The notes: generated by a model not told the origin, from the sequence alone. A stretch of 46,971 bases of DNA from Candidatus Rokuibacteriota bacterium (GCA_003220535.1 QHSU01000029.1:1-46971); one strand, 5' to 3'; counted from the first letter of the stretch, positions 1 to 8,285 are shown. Program-made: numbers and translations.

Positions 1-1
1 G

Positions 2-430
2 CTCGATGTCTTTTCGCAGATCGGCATGCTCATGGTGATCGGCCTCGCGGCGAAGAACGCGATCCTCATCGTCGAGTTTGCCAAGGTCGCCTACGAGGGA
101 GGTATGTCGCTCTTCGACGCCGCGCTCGAAGGCGTCCGTGTCCGTCGGCGCGCGCTCTTCATGACTTCGTTTGCGTTCATCCTGGGCTGCGTGCCGCTGT
201 GGACCGCCACCGGTGCCGGCGCGGTCGGACGCCAGGTCCTTGGCACCGTCGTGATCGGCGGGATGCTCACCGACACGCTCATCGCCAGTCTCTTCATCTC
301 GGTGAGCTTCTATGTCAGCGAGCGCTTCCGCCGGACGTCGCCGCACGTCACCGCCCGGCCGGTATCCGCTCCGGCGGCGATTTCCGGCGGGGCCGACGAC
401 GAGCCTTCGGCGGGTGGATCGCGCCCGTGA
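2..430 (+). CDS. RND (HAE1/AcrB-type) multidrug efflux transporter, C-terminal end
   Basis: This is the last ~142 residues of an inner-membrane proton-driven exporter; the rest lies off the window. The frame is open from base 2. Visible family signatures are GLAAKNAILIVEFAK, then RRRALFMTSFAFILG and GAVGRQVLGTVVIGGML, which correspond to the last transmembrane helices of AcrB-like proteins. A short hydrophilic Gly/Ser-rich tail follows, with no transporter signature. The stop codon overlaps the GTG start of the outer-membrane factor by 4 nt (GTGA), so the two are translationally coupled. In this family the pump works with a periplasmic adaptor, presumably encoded upstream, and an outer-membrane channel. 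Drug specificity cannot be read from this fragment. Confidence 0.93.
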   Translation, partial: LDVFSQIGMLMVIGLAAKNAILIVEFAKVAYEGGMSLFDAALEGVRVRRRALFMTSFAFILGCVPLWTATGAGAVGRQVLGTVVIGGMLTDTLIASLFISVSFYVSERFRRTSPHVTARPVSAPAAISGGADDEPSAGGSRP

Positions 431-1881
431 GATCCGGGGCTTCCGCGTGGATGATCGTCTTGGCGGCGGTGCTCGCCGGCTGCGCGATCGGCCCCGACTA
501 CAAGCGGCCCCCCGTCGCGGAGCCTGAGACGTTTCGAGGGCAGGCCACGGCGGAGGCCGCCTCGCTCGCCGATGCGCCCTGGTGGGAAGTCTTTCGAGAC
601 CCGGTGCTGAGAGATCTGATCCACGAAGCGCTCCGCAACAACTACGACGTACGGATCGCCGCCGCTCGCGTGCAGGAGGCGCGGGCGGGCTTCGTCGCCA
701 CTCGATCGGATCTTTTCCCGTCACTGAACTACGACGCCTCCGTGGGAAGGAGCAACGCGACCCCCGGCCTGCTCGGTAAGCCCGGGGGCCAGGCGCTGGC
801 CACCAGCAACTTCTATTCGGCCACGCTCGCCATGTCGTGGGAGCTCGACATCTGGGGCCGCATCCGTCGCGCGACGGAGGCCGCTCGCGCGAATCTCCTG
901 GCCACCGAAGACGCCCGGCGCGGCGTGTGGCTGACGCTGGTCAGCGACCTGGCGCAGGCGTACTTCGAGCTCCTGGCTCTCGACGTGCGGCTCCAGATCG
1001 CCCGCAACAGCAAGGACGCCTACCAGCGCACGTACGACTTGTTCCTGGATCGCTTCCAGCTCGGGGTCGCCTCGAAGCTCGAGACGGATCGGGCCGAAGG
1101 CGCCCTCGGCGGGGCCGAGGCGACCATCCCACAGCTCGAGAGCGACATCGTGGCCAAGGAGAATCAGATAAGCGTTCTGCTGGGAAAGAACCCCGGCCCG
1201 ATTCTCCGTGGCGTACCGATGTATGACCAGCCCGTGGTCCCGACCGTGCCGGCCGGGCTGCCGTCGAAGCTCATGGAGCGGAGGCCCGACCTGCGCCAGG
1301 CCGAAGATCAGCTCGTGAGTGCCAACGCTCGCATCGGAATCGCCAAAGCGGAGTTCTTTCCGAAGTTCAACATCACCACGCTGTTCGGTACGGCGAGCCC
1401 CGAGGTGTCGGCTCTCACGGGCGGCAGCGCGACGATATGGGCTGTTGCGGGCACGCTCACCGGACCGCTGTTCAACGCGGGCCGCACCCTCGGGACCTAC
1501 CGGGCGTCCGTCGCGCAGTGGGAGCAGGCCAAGCTTCAATACGAAGGGACGGTGCTCACCGCGCTGCGGGAGGTCTCGGACGCGCTCACCGCGCTCGCCA
1601 AGCTGAGCGACGCCGAGACGGGGCAGGACCGGTCGGTGAAGGCGCTGGCAGACGCTGTTGATCGCGCGATGGATCGTTATCGTACGGGGTTGGCCAACTA
1701 CTTCGAGGTGCTCGAGGCGCAACAGCAGCTCTACCCGGCCCAGAGCGTCCTCGCGCAGATTCGCCGCGACCGACTCCTCAGCCATGTCCGCCTCTACAAG
1801 GCCCTGGGAGGCGGCTGGAGTCTGACCGACGCTCAGTGGCAGGACCAACGCGGAGCCCTCACGACAGAAGGAGATCAGTGA
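427..1881 (+). CDS. NodT/OprM-family outer-membrane efflux lipoprotein
   Basis: The trimeric outer-membrane channel for the adjoining RND pump. I choose the GTG at 427, overlapping the RND stop, because it is followed at once by a lipoprotein signal peptide (MRSGASAWMIVLAAVLAGC) with lipobox LAGC and acylated Cys at residue 19, then the family's typical AIGPDYKRP. The mature part (~465 residues) shows two OEP repeats: WWEVFRDPVLRDLIHEAL and ELDIWGRIRRATEAARANL in the first, and MERRPDLRQAEDQL, AKAEFFPKFNI and GPLFNAGRTLGTYRA in the second. The length of 484 aa is normal. An open frame continues upstream of 427 but is antisense-like extension inside the RND gene. The stop overlaps the next start by one base, so the three genes form one operon. 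Confidence 0.95.
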   Translation: MRSGASAWMIVLAAVLAGCAIGPDYKRPPVAEPETFRGQATAEAASLADAPWWEVFRDPVLRDLIHEALRNNYDVRIAAARVQEARAGFVATRSDLFPSLNYDASVGRSNATPGLLGKPGGQALATSNFYSATLAMSWELDIWGRIRRATEAARANLLATEDARRGVWLTLVSDLAQAYFELLALDVRLQIARNSKDAYQRTYDLFLDRFQLGVASKLETDRAEGALGGAEATIPQLESDIVAKENQISVLLGKNPGPILRGVPMYDQPVVPTVPAGLPSKLMERRPDLRQAEDQLVSANARIGIAKAEFFPKFNITTLFGTASPEVSALTGGSATIWAVAGTLTGPLFNAGRTLGTYRASVAQWEQAKLQYEGTVLTALREVSDALTALAKLSDAETGQDRSVKALADAVDRAMDRYRTGLANYFEVLEAQQQLYPAQSVLAQIRRDRLLSHVRLYKALGGGWSLTDAQWQDQRGALTTEGDQ

Positions 1882-2252
1882 TGAGGCATAGTCTGGCTCT
1901 ACTTCTTGCTACAGCGTTCGCACTGTCCCCGCTTCATGGGGTCGCCGGAGAAAAGCAGGTCGCTGACGTCAAGGAGCTCGCGGGAAGCTGGCGGGGCTGG
2001 GTAACCGCGGAGTCGGGACAGGAACGTGCCACGATGAACGTCCAGTCAGATGGAAGCTACAAAGCTTCAACCGTGAGTGGCTCCACAGCTGAGGGTAAGT
2101 TCTACCTGAAAGACGGCAAGCTGTTGTATCGATCCTCGCGGACGACCGGGACGGCGAGACTTTCCGAAGAAGGCGGCAAGACCACGCTCACGGTGACGCC
2201 CGAGGACCCCAATTACCGGACTGGCAAAGCAGAATACGAGCGCGTGAAGTAG
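1881..2252 (+). CDS. Small exported protein of unknown function
   Basis: A 123-aa protein beginning at the ATG at 1881, preceded by a good ribosome site (AAGGAG, about 1867-1872). The start fits because a classic signal peptide follows directly (MRHSLALLLATAFALSPLHGVAG). The mature portion is small and polar with alternating strands (GSWRGWVTAESGQERATMNV, YKASTVSGSTAEGKFYL, GTARLSEEGGKTTLTV), suggesting a small beta-barrel or sandwich that binds something in the periplasm. I do not recognise a named family. It overlaps the stop of the outer-membrane channel by one base, so it is co-transcribed with the efflux genes and may be an accessory or stress-related periplasmic factor. That role is inference from position only. 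Confidence 0.8.
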   Translation: MRHSLALLLATAFALSPLHGVAGEKQVADVKELAGSWRGWVTAESGQERATMNVQSDGSYKASTVSGSTAEGKFYLKDGKLLYRSSRTTGTARLSEEGGKTTLTVTPEDPNYRTGKAEYERVK

Positions 2253-2255
2253 TGG

Positions 2256-2272
2256 GGGGGCCGCACGCCCCT
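2256..2272. terminator. Hairpin between convergent genes
   Basis: A GC-rich inverted repeat (GGGGC, loop CGCAC, GCCCC) begins just after the stop of the small exported protein and abuts the stop of the convergent porin gene. It could end transcription from both sides. There is no clear T-tract, so intrinsic termination is uncertain. Confidence 0.35.
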
Positions 2273-2946
2273 TAGTCTTCACCACGACTGGTGCGCGCGG
2301 GAGCGGCAGCGCGGTTTCCGCCCGCCAGTTGATCCTCCACGACGACGAAGACCAGGTTGCTCTTGATGTCCGGCGTGAACGTCGTCACGGCCGAGACTCC
2401 CGCGAAGTCGGCGCTGAAGTACGAGGCCAGCTTGTAGCTGGCAAGCTCGCCGCTCGGCTGGCCGCCCGCGCGGGCCCGCGTTGCCACGGGAATGAAGGGC
2501 AAGATACCGTCCTTGCCGGTCAAGTCGAACTCCGTGTAGATCCACCGGATCTCGATCATGGCGCCGACGTCGGTGTTCAGATCGAGCGCCCCGTTCGTGC
2601 TGGTATGAGTTCCGCCGGGTCCGCCGCCGGCGGAGCTGCTCACGTTGCCCGGGAAGCCTCCGTCGTTGGGACCGGCCTGGCCGTACATCAGGTCGATCTC
2701 CAGCCCGAGCACGGCCCTGGTGCGTCCGACCTCGAAGGTGAAATCGGGGCGGAACCGTGTGCGCGCATACCACTCACGATCGTTGTCCCGCGAAAAGTTC
2801 CCGTCGTAGAAGTTCTTGCCCGCCGACGTGACCTGGTCGAAGGTGCCGTTGATCGTGACCTTGGGCGCCGGGGTCTGCGCGAACGTGGGAAGCGCCAGCA
2901 TGACGGCCCCGACCGAAGCGAGCACGGCGATGACTGGGTTACGCAC
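2272..2946 (-). CDS. Porin-like outer-membrane protein, probably C-terminally truncated
   Basis: A 224-aa protein. I choose the GTG at 2946 because AGGAGG lies six bases upstream and a signal peptide follows (MRNPVIAVLASVGAVMLALPTFAQ). A longer ATG start at 3012 would put non-signal residues in front. The mature part has barrel-like alternating strands (TINGTFDQVTSAG, REWYARTRFRPDFTFEVG, AMIEIRWIYTEFDLTG, VTTFTPDIKSNLVFVVVEDQ) typical of the first half of putative trimeric porins, which are normally roughly twice this length. The last ~15 residues (GNRAAAPARTSRGED) no longer look like barrel, and the stop comes at the boundary with the convergent efflux operon. A 3' deletion or frameshift is therefore likely, and the product may not fold. 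Confidence 0.7.
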   Translation of the reverse strand: MRNPVIAVLASVGAVMLALPTFAQTPAPKVTINGTFDQVTSAGKNFYDGNFSRDNDREWYARTRFRPDFTFEVGRTRAVLGLEIDLMYGQAGPNDGGFPGNVSSSAGGGPGGTHTSTNGALDLNTDVGAMIEIRWIYTEFDLTGKDGILPFIPVATRARAGGQPSGELASYKLASYFSADFAGVSAVTTFTPDIKSNLVFVVVEDQLAGGNRAAAPARTSRGED

Positions 2947-3039
2947 CGAGGGCCTCCTGAAGGGTGGAAAGGCGGCGCTGGTTACCATCGCAGAAGAACA
3001 TTCGGTTTCCATGACGAACAGGTGAATCCTCTACGACGG

Positions 3040-3240
3040 CCGGGAATTTCGCAAAGTGTTTGTCCCCGCGCGCCGAGGGGATCGCGACACTTCATGCCGT
3101 CGCATCCAGAGGCCCGTCTCGTTGCGCCTCTTGGGGGCGCGGTCTAGCCACTGGTATATCCCCCAGAGGCCATCCAGTCCATGCGCATAAGGCGGAATAG
3201 GCGTGGTAGGCGACACCGTCCTCGAGCACGAAACGCACTC
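3040..3240 (-). pseudogene. Fragment of a DUF899-like (thioredoxin-fold) protein
   Basis: On the minus strand two reading frames, joined by a frameshift near 3185, spell RFVLEDGVAYHAYSA and then YAHGLDGLWGIYQWLDRAP, ending ..RNETGLWMRRHE. This resembles the C-terminal part of DUF899 proteins (motif H-x-Y-S-x-Y-x-x-G-L-D, then WLDRAP and RRHDEY). No start codon or N-terminal domain is present, and an in-frame stop precedes the first piece. It is a dead remnant. Family recognition is from memory of the motif and is moderate. Confidence 0.5.
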
Positions 3241-3435
3241 ATGCCCGGCCTATCGAGCGAGGCCAGCCCCACCGAGGCGGCCAGCACGACCTCCTGCTCG
3301 GGGCCACCTGGAGCCTGACTCCCCACCGCGGATTCAGTCGCGCGGCTCTCCAGTGAGTCCTCCCGCCGCGATCGGCGAGACCGCAGCATGTCCAGGCACA
3401 CTCGCGCCACCACCGTTGTCAGCCATCCGCCCGGG
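3240..3435 (-). pseudogene. Fragment of an ECF (SigJ-type) sigma factor
   Basis: Within a minus-strand frame the stretch GGWLTTVVARVCLDMLRSRR, then SRREDSLE and GPEQEVVLAASVGLASL, matches the middle of SigJ/ECF41-type sigma factors. There the same segments read WLTTVVARVCLDMLRSR..RREEPL and DPEQEALLADSVGLALL. Region 2 before it and region 4 after it are missing. The piece is fused in frame to a VOC-family fragment upstream, so it is a deletion scar rather than a gene. Confidence 0.65.
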
Positions 3436-3437
3436 TT

Positions 3438-3684
3438 CTCCGCCTGCGTCTCGCAAGACACCATGAAGGAAATCGACTCGTTGAACTTGAACAGTGGTCC
3501 TGCGCTGATGGCCATGAACGGTTGGCCGTTCAGCTCGAAGGCGACGACGTCGCAATCGCCCGAGGGCGTGTCGCGCAGTGTCCTGACGCTGGTGATCCTT
3601 GAGTTCGGGAAACACCGAGCAGTAGAACTGCGCGGCTTCCTTGGCGTCGTTGTCGAACCAGAGAGGCGGTGTGATTGGTTTCAT
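3438..3684 (-). pseudogene. Frameshifted fragment of a PhnB-like VOC protein
   Basis: The start MKPITPPLWFDNDAKEAAQF is the classic N-terminus of PhnB-like glyoxalase-fold proteins (MxxItpcLWFD..AeEAa.FY). At about 3600 the frame breaks. Shifting one base restores the family sequence RITSVRTLRDTPSGDCD, VVAFELNGQPFMAISAG and PLFKFNESISFMVSC. After ETQ the family sequence stops and sigma-factor sequence begins in frame. About 80 of the usual ~150 residues survive, so the gene is inactive. Confidence 0.75.
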
Positions 3685-3936
3685 CGTTTTCTCTCCCTCA
3701 GTTGTCCTACCGGTTCAGCTCTCGACAATCCCGGCCGCCGCTATGCGCGCTCGCTGAGCAGCGCATCGAGCAGCTGATAACTCTGCTCCCTGGCGTCGGT
3801 CCTTGGCCTGGTCATCTCCTGCCGGTGCCCACAGGGCCGGGGCCGTCCAGTTGACACGACGCGGCCGTGACCGGAGTATCGGTATCAAGCAGCAACTGAT
3901 CCGGGCCCCCGGGCGGCCGCGAGGCAGGAGGAACCC
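3685..3936. other. Intergenic gap before the DinB-like gene
   Basis: No convincing gene. The last bases carry the ribosome site (AGGAGG at about 3926-3931) of the DinB-like gene, and any promoter for the two-gene plus-strand unit should lie here. Confidence 0.4.
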
Positions 3937-4473
3937 ATGGCCAGCAAGCATGCGCAGGACCTTCGGCAACGGATCGACGCGGCCTCCGAGAACCTGAGCC
4001 GCCAGCTCCAGGGCATGGACGCCCACATGGAGCGCGCGGACGCCCCGGGGGAGTGGACGACGCGCGAGGTGCTCTCGCACCTCCTCTTCGAGCCGGGCTT
4101 CGACCCGGCGGCCACGCTCGCGACCTTCTCGGAACGCGACTATCCTGTCGTCGAGATCGCCCCCGGGGACACGTTCCTCGACGAACAGCGCCGACAGATG
4201 TCGCTCTCTCAGTTCAGGGACGCGCTGGATGCCCAGCGGCGCCGCGTCCTCGAGTACATCGAAGGGCTTGAGGAGCCGGCCTTCGAGCGGCGCAAGGCAC
4301 GTATTCCCCTCTTCAAGCAATTCATGGGCACGGACGAGATCACGATCGACATGTACCTCGGCGCCATGTTCGACTATCACTGGAACGACCACGCGGGCCA
4401 GCTCGAGAAAATCCGGCAGGCCGTTGGGCTCGGTAGCGACGCCGCCGCGAAACCCGGCGCGGTGCGCGCCTAG
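3937..4473 (+). CDS. DinB/DUF664-like four-helix protein
   Basis: A 178-aa protein with a strong ribosome site (AGGAGG) a few bases before the ATG. It reads as a four-helix bundle of the DinB/YfiT type: helix 1 DLRQRIDAASENLSRQLQGM, then WTTREVLSHLLF at the usual place of the family's W..hevlaHl motif, and MFDYHWNDHAGQLEKIRQAVG at the end, where the family's H..h..gQl metal-site motif sits. Three His residues (in SHLLF, DYHW and DHAGQ) could form the metal site. Family members act as thiol-dependent transferases or have unknown stress functions, and the substrate cannot be told. The downstream GAF gene starts 7 nt after the stop, so the two are co-transcribed. Confidence 0.8.
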   Translation: MASKHAQDLRQRIDAASENLSRQLQGMDAHMERADAPGEWTTREVLSHLLFEPGFDPAATLATFSERDYPVVEIAPGDTFLDEQRRQMSLSQFRDALDAQRRRVLEYIEGLEEPAFERRKARIPLFKQFMGTDEITIDMYLGAMFDYHWNDHAGQLEKIRQAVGLGSDAAAKPGAVRA

Positions 4474-4479
4474 CACCCC

Positions 4480-6894
4480 ATGGCCGGCACCAGCGGGCTC
4501 GTATCGCCTTCGGTCGACGTGGGGGCCCGGCCCGGCGCGCACCCGATCGCGCTGCCCTTCCGGACCGAGCTGAGCCTGGCGCCACTCATCCGGTTCTGGA
4601 CGCAGCTCTCCGCTTACAGCGAGTTGGGCCGCGGACCCCTGCCCGGGATCGTCCGCGAAAGGATCAAGCAGGCGCCCGAGCTTTCCGCGGTCATCGACGA
4701 CGTGTCGGTGATCGCCAAGCACCAGCAGCTCGTGGACCTCATGATGAGCGCCATGTTCCCGCCCGCCTTCTGGCAGCAAGAGTACGGCGCGGCGCTCTTC
4801 CCGTTCCAGCTCCGGGCGTTCTACGCCACAAGCCTATTCCGCCGGACGCTTATGAACGACGACGGTACGCTCCAAGGCCGGGTGAACGGGGACGAGCAGC
4901 GACTCGGAGCCGCAAAGCTTCTCCTCGCCTACGAGCTGATCCTCGAGCGCACGTACGGGATCGACCTCGGCGTCGAGATCCCGGTGGTCTTCACGTCTAA
5001 GGACCCGGCCACCACGCTGGAGCGGCACTTCCGCCTGGACTTCGACTGGCGTTTCGTGGACGTGAAGCTCGACGGGCCCCCGCCGAAGCTCACCGACGCC
5101 ATGCGGCGGCAGCTCCAGAGCGGCAACGTGGAACTCGACCAGCTCCGTGAGCTCGTGCCCCCGGAGACAGCCACTTTGCGCGGCTTCATGACGCTCAAGG
5201 CTGTCGACGTGACCGACGAGGAAGTGCTGTCCTCGCTCAAGCGCGACCTGATCGACAAGGAGTCGATCGTGTCGAGCGCCCGGTTCGAGAGCCTCCAGGC
5301 CAAGCTTCGAACGCTGTTCCGGCGACCCGGCCTGCATCTAGGCCTGGCCGCGGTGGAGGGCGATCGCGTGCTCGTGCTGAACGACGCGATGAGCCACGAT
5401 CACGCGTGCATCTTCGCGGACTCGGCGCACCACAAGACGTCCGAGTTCGCGGGATCGCTATACGAGCGCGCCGTCATCCAGAACCGGCCCGTCATCCTGG
5501 ACGATCTCGCGGCGTGGCCCGATCGCACGCCGTGGGAGGAGGAGCTAATCGCCGCCGGCGCCCGCGCCTTCGTCTGCGCACCGCTTCACTACCAGGACAA
5601 GGTGATCGGCACGCTCGAGCTCATCTCGCCCCGGCCGGGCGACCTGAACGCCACGCACCTGCCCAAGCTCGAGGAGGTGCTGCCGCTCTTCTCCATGGCC
5701 GTCCAGCGGAGCGTCGAGGAACTGAATGCCCGCGTCCAGGCCATGATCAAGGAGAAGTGCACGGCCATTCATCCGGTGGTGGAGTGGCGCTTCCGGAAGG
5801 CCGTGCTCAACACAATCGAACGGAAGAGCGAAGGTGTCTCCGACGCCGCCGCGGAGATGGAGCCAATCGTGTTCGAGAACGTCTACCCGCTGTACGGCCT
5901 GGCCGACATCCGCGGCTCGTCCGCCCAGCGGGGCGTGGCCATCCAGGCCGACCTCCTCACCCAGCTCCGCCTCGCCGCCGACGTTCTGCGCGCCGCCTGC
6001 GAAGCGCGATCGCTCCCGGCGCTCGACGAGCTCCGCTACCGAGTCGACAAGCGCATCGCGCAGGTCCAGCGGAGCCTCAACTCCGATGACGAGACCGGCA
6101 TCGTTGGGTTCCTGCGCGCGAACGTCGAGAGCCTGTTCGACCACCTGGGCACGTTCGGCACTCACGTGCGCGCGCGGATCGAGCTGTACCGCGGCGCGCT
6201 GGACACGCGGCTCGGCGTAGTCTACCGCCGGCGACAGCTCTTCGAGGAGAGCGTCACTCGCATCGCCGAGGCGATCTCCGGGTACCTCGACCACGAGGAG
6301 TTGGCCGCGCAGGCCATCTTCCCGCACTATTTCGAGAAGCAGAAGACCGACGGCGTGGACTACCAGATCTACGTCGGCCCGAGCCTGCTCGAGGACGGCC
6401 GCTTCGACCCCATCTGCCTCAAGAACTTGCGGCTCTGGCAGCTTATGCTCACGTCCGGCATCGCCGTGCGCGCCCACCAGCTCCGCGAGCGGCTGCCCGT
6501 GCCGCTCGAGACCACCCACCTGATTCTGGTGCAGCACACGCCGCGGTCCATCCGCTTCCGTTTCGACGAGAAGCGCTTCGACGTCGACGGCGCGTACGAC
6601 ATCCGCTACGAGATCGTCAAGAAGGGCATCGACAAAGCCGTGGTGGAAGGCACTTCGGACCGCGTAACCCAGCCCGGCAAGATCGCGATCATCTACAGCC
6701 AGAGCCCCGAGGGCCGCGAGTACCGCGGGTACATCGAGTACCTGCAAAGCCTGGGCTACCTGACCAGCGAGGTGGAAGAGCTGGACCTGGGCGAGCTCCA
6801 AGGCGTGCAGGGCCTCCGCGCGCTACGCGTCGCGGTTGCCCTGGAGAACCCGTCCATCCTGCAGCGCGTGGGGCTGGACCCCGACCAGCGGTAG
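4480..6894 (+). CDS. Large GAF-domain protein of unknown function
   Basis: An 804-aa soluble protein. The N-terminal ~260 residues are helical and unrecognised (PLIRFWTQLSAYSELGRGPL, MMSAMFPPAFWQQEYGAALF). Residues ~265-410 form a GAF domain (VSSARFESLQAKLRTLFRRP, NRPVILDDLAAWPDRTPWEE, ARAFVCAPLHYQDKVIGTLEL). After it comes an unusual ~390-residue region (VEWRFRKAVLNTIERKSEG, FENVYPLYGLADIRGSSAQR, FPHYFEKQKTDGVDYQIYVG) with no kinase, cyclase or GGDEF output domain. Similar GAF proteins of about 800 aa without an output domain exist in other phyla, but their role is unknown. It is co-transcribed with the DinB-like gene. A ligand or redox sensing role is inference from the GAF fold only. Confidence 0.85.
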   Translation: MAGTSGLVSPSVDVGARPGAHPIALPFRTELSLAPLIRFWTQLSAYSELGRGPLPGIVRERIKQAPELSAVIDDVSVIAKHQQLVDLMMSAMFPPAFWQQEYGAALFPFQLRAFYATSLFRRTLMNDDGTLQGRVNGDEQRLGAAKLLLAYELILERTYGIDLGVEIPVVFTSKDPATTLERHFRLDFDWRFVDVKLDGPPPKLTDAMRRQLQSGNVELDQLRELVPPETATLRGFMTLKAVDVTDEEVLSSLKRDLIDKESIVSSARFESLQAKLRTLFRRPGLHLGLAAVEGDRVLVLNDAMSHDHACIFADSAHHKTSEFAGSLYERAVIQNRPVILDDLAAWPDRTPWEEELIAAGARAFVCAPLHYQDKVIGTLELISPRPGDLNATHLPKLEEVLPLFSMAVQRSVEELNARVQAMIKEKCTAIHPVVEWRFRKAVLNTIERKSEGVSDAAAEMEPIVFENVYPLYGLADIRGSSAQRGVAIQADLLTQLRLAADVLRAACEARSLPALDELRYRVDKRIAQVQRSLNSDDETGIVGFLRANVESLFDHLGTFGTHVRARIELYRGALDTRLGVVYRRRQLFEESVTRIAEAISGYLDHEELAAQAIFPHYFEKQKTDGVDYQIYVGPSLLEDGRFDPICLKNLRLWQLMLTSGIAVRAHQLRERLPVPLETTHLILVQHTPRSIRFRFDEKRFDVDGAYDIRYEIVKKGIDKAVVEGTSDRVTQPGKIAIIYSQSPEGREYRGYIEYLQSLGYLTSEVEELDLGELQGVQGLRALRVAVALENPSILQRVGLDPDQR

Positions 6895-7277
6895 CAGCGC
6901 CGCACGGTCGCAGGTCGCGCCCAGGCCCGTCCGCCTGTGCGTTGCACTTATTCGCGTAGTGTCAGAAAACTCCGTCTGCACTTAGGCAGCGAGATGGTAA
7001 TGGCGCAATAGGCCGCCGAGCCGTGGCACTGGCGCTGGAGTGCTGGGTAACAGCCCACTGAGAAAAATCACGAGTAAGCCCGGAAGGCTGCGAGTACCTC
7101 GGCGGCGGGACTGGTTCCACTGTTTCAGTCCCCTCGCTCGGTACCGCGTCATCGTTCGCTGCAAGTTCGCGCGCGTCAATAAAATGATGCGACGAGCACT
7201 TCGATACTGCCGCCGTGTACTCAAGCGTCGACGGGAGGGGACGAATACCATTTCGATGTAACTGCGTGTAATTTCTG
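6895..7277. other. Gene-poor stretch at the left edge of the island
   Basis: Open frames exist on the minus strand, but they lack family signatures and run through the tRNA-derived repeat, so I do not call a gene. Base composition here is visibly less GC-rich than the flanking genes. Confidence 0.4.
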
Positions 7278-7306
7278 TGGTGGCCCCAACGGGATTCGAA
7301 CCCGTG
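7278..7306 (-). repeat. Copy of the tRNA-Glu 3' end (putative attachment site)
   Basis: Twenty-nine bases are identical to 46773-46801, the CCA-bearing 3' end (acceptor strand, T arm) of the intact tRNA-Glu at the right edge of the window, and are in the same orientation. The bases that follow on the 5' side of the tRNA strand do not continue the tRNA, so this is not a functional tRNA. It is what a distal attachment site looks like after integration into a tRNA gene. Confidence 0.75.
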
Positions 7307-7397
7307 AATGAGTCCGGCCACGTTTTCGCCAGAACTTGAGACCAGTTGCGCGAGAGACATGATCCGGAAGTCCCACGGGACCGAAACACGCTTCAGA

Positions 7398-7619
7398 TCA
7401 CTCTTCGAACTCCGCTCGCGCTACCCCGCTCTGCCGGATGATGGACAGCAGCGTGCCGATCGCGAGCTCGCGGTGGTCTGGGATGGGAACCGTGACATTG
7501 CCGGCGTCGGTGCGGCGCTGCATGACGATATGACTTCCGCGCCGACGCACCTCGACGAACCCGTGCTGCTGAAGGATCCGACAGACTTCGCGTCCCGACA
7601 GGACGCGAAGCCTACCCAT
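7398..7619 (-). CDS. hicA: HicA-family mRNA interferase toxin
   Basis: A 73-aa protein of the YcfA/HicA family, a small double-stranded-RNA-binding-fold ribonuclease that cleaves mRNA when not held by its antitoxin. Visible signatures are GREVCRILQQHGFVEVRRRG, then GSHIVMQR with the conserved catalytic His in the GSH motif, and VTVPIPDHRELAIGTLLSII with the usual proline-containing loop before the last helix. Length is normal. The start overlaps the end of hicB by 8 nt, so translation is coupled with the antitoxin first, an order seen in part of this family. It sits next to a putative attachment site, a common location for toxin-antitoxin pairs that stabilise islands. Confidence 0.9.
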   Translation of the reverse strand: MGRLRVLSGREVCRILQQHGFVEVRRRGSHIVMQRRTDAGNVTVPIPDHRELAIGTLLSIIRQSGVARAEFEE

Positions 7620-7836
7620 GCTTCGCTTCGATCCTCGTTACGAAGACATCGGTGCGAAGTCGACGCTTGATCTCTTGGGGATCGGCACACTCAAGGAACA
7701 GCTCAACTGCCTCTCGTAGGTTGGAGGTCGCCTCTTCGACCGTCGCCCCTTGACTGGCCACGTCCAGCTCGGGGCACAGCGCGCCGTATAGGTCCCCCTC
7801 CTTCTCGATGATCGCGGTGTACACCGTGGTAGCCAT
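7612..7836 (-). CDS. hicB: HicB-family antitoxin
   Basis: A 74-aa protein with the HicB partial-RNase-H fold: YTAIIEKEGDLYGALCPELD, then VASQGATVEEATSNLREAVE and LFLECADPQEI. It is the short HicB form; the usual C-terminal helix-turn-helix or ribbon-helix-helix DNA-binding domain is absent or reduced to ~20 residues. AGGA lies about 6 nt upstream of the ATG at 7836. It neutralises HicA by binding it. Autoregulation of the operon is usual in the family, but no operator is obvious here. Confidence 0.9.
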   Translation of the reverse strand: MATTVYTAIIEKEGDLYGALCPELDVASQGATVEEATSNLREAVELFLECADPQEIKRRLRTDVFVTRIEAKHG

Positions 7837-8236
7837 TCCGATCCTCCCGGCTGCGACCGAGATGGGCCGCCGCCCCGCATCCGATTCTACCTGGATATCC
7901 GGTTAATCGCCGTTGGTCCGGTTCGCCGTCTCCAGCGGCGGTCTGCGCATGCCTTCCGGAATGCTCAGCCGTGTTGCCGGGGCGGCTGCTCGAAAGATGT
8001 CAAGTCAGATGAGACAGTTGGCATCGGAAATTTGCCAGTACGCTCTCGACGCCACGCCGCCCGGCGGGCGGGGCGCGTGACGGCACACCGGCGACGGGAG
8101 AACGGCAGCGTGAGCCAGCAGCCGAGCGAGATCAGCGCCACCGGCGGGAGCACCACCCCGGGGGGGATGGGCACCCTGCGGTGAGCCCGCGGCGCGCGGC
8201 CACGCCGATCGGCCTGGCCATCGTGGGCGCCGGTCG
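7837..8236. other. Intergenic region upstream of hicBA
   Basis: Contains the hicB ribosome site and presumably the hicBA promoter. I see no gene; the open frames on the minus strand have no recognisable family signature. Confidence 0.35.
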
Positions 8237-8285
8237 GAGCATAGGCGGTATAAAGGCCCAGTTGACGGAACCGCCGTTCTCGGCA
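8237..8285 (-). mobile_element. Solo IS91-type terminal sequence
   Basis: Forty-three of 49 bases match 23047-23095, without gaps, which is the end of the decayed IS91 element. The shared core is GTTGACGGAACCGCC. The orientation is the same. No transposase accompanies this copy. It sits just before a HdeD-like gene lacking its N-terminal half, so an insertion followed by deletion probably removed that part. Confidence 0.6.

Noticed and set aside
199..426. N-terminal extension of the outer-membrane channel frame
   Set aside because: It overlaps the RND gene out of frame, lies before the signal peptide and has antisense-like composition; the lipobox fixes the start at 427.
3715..4779. 354-codon minus-strand open frame
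   Set aside because: Antisense to the DinB-like gene and the start of the GAF gene; no family signature. High GC makes long shadow frames.
6950..7000. Possible insertion-sequence end (TGTCAGAAAACTCCGTC...)
   Set aside because: Looks like some IS termini, but no partner end or transposase could be found, so it is not supported.
7278..7350. A second functional tRNA-Glu
   Set aside because: Only the 3' 29 bases match; no 5' acceptor strand or anticodon arm follows.
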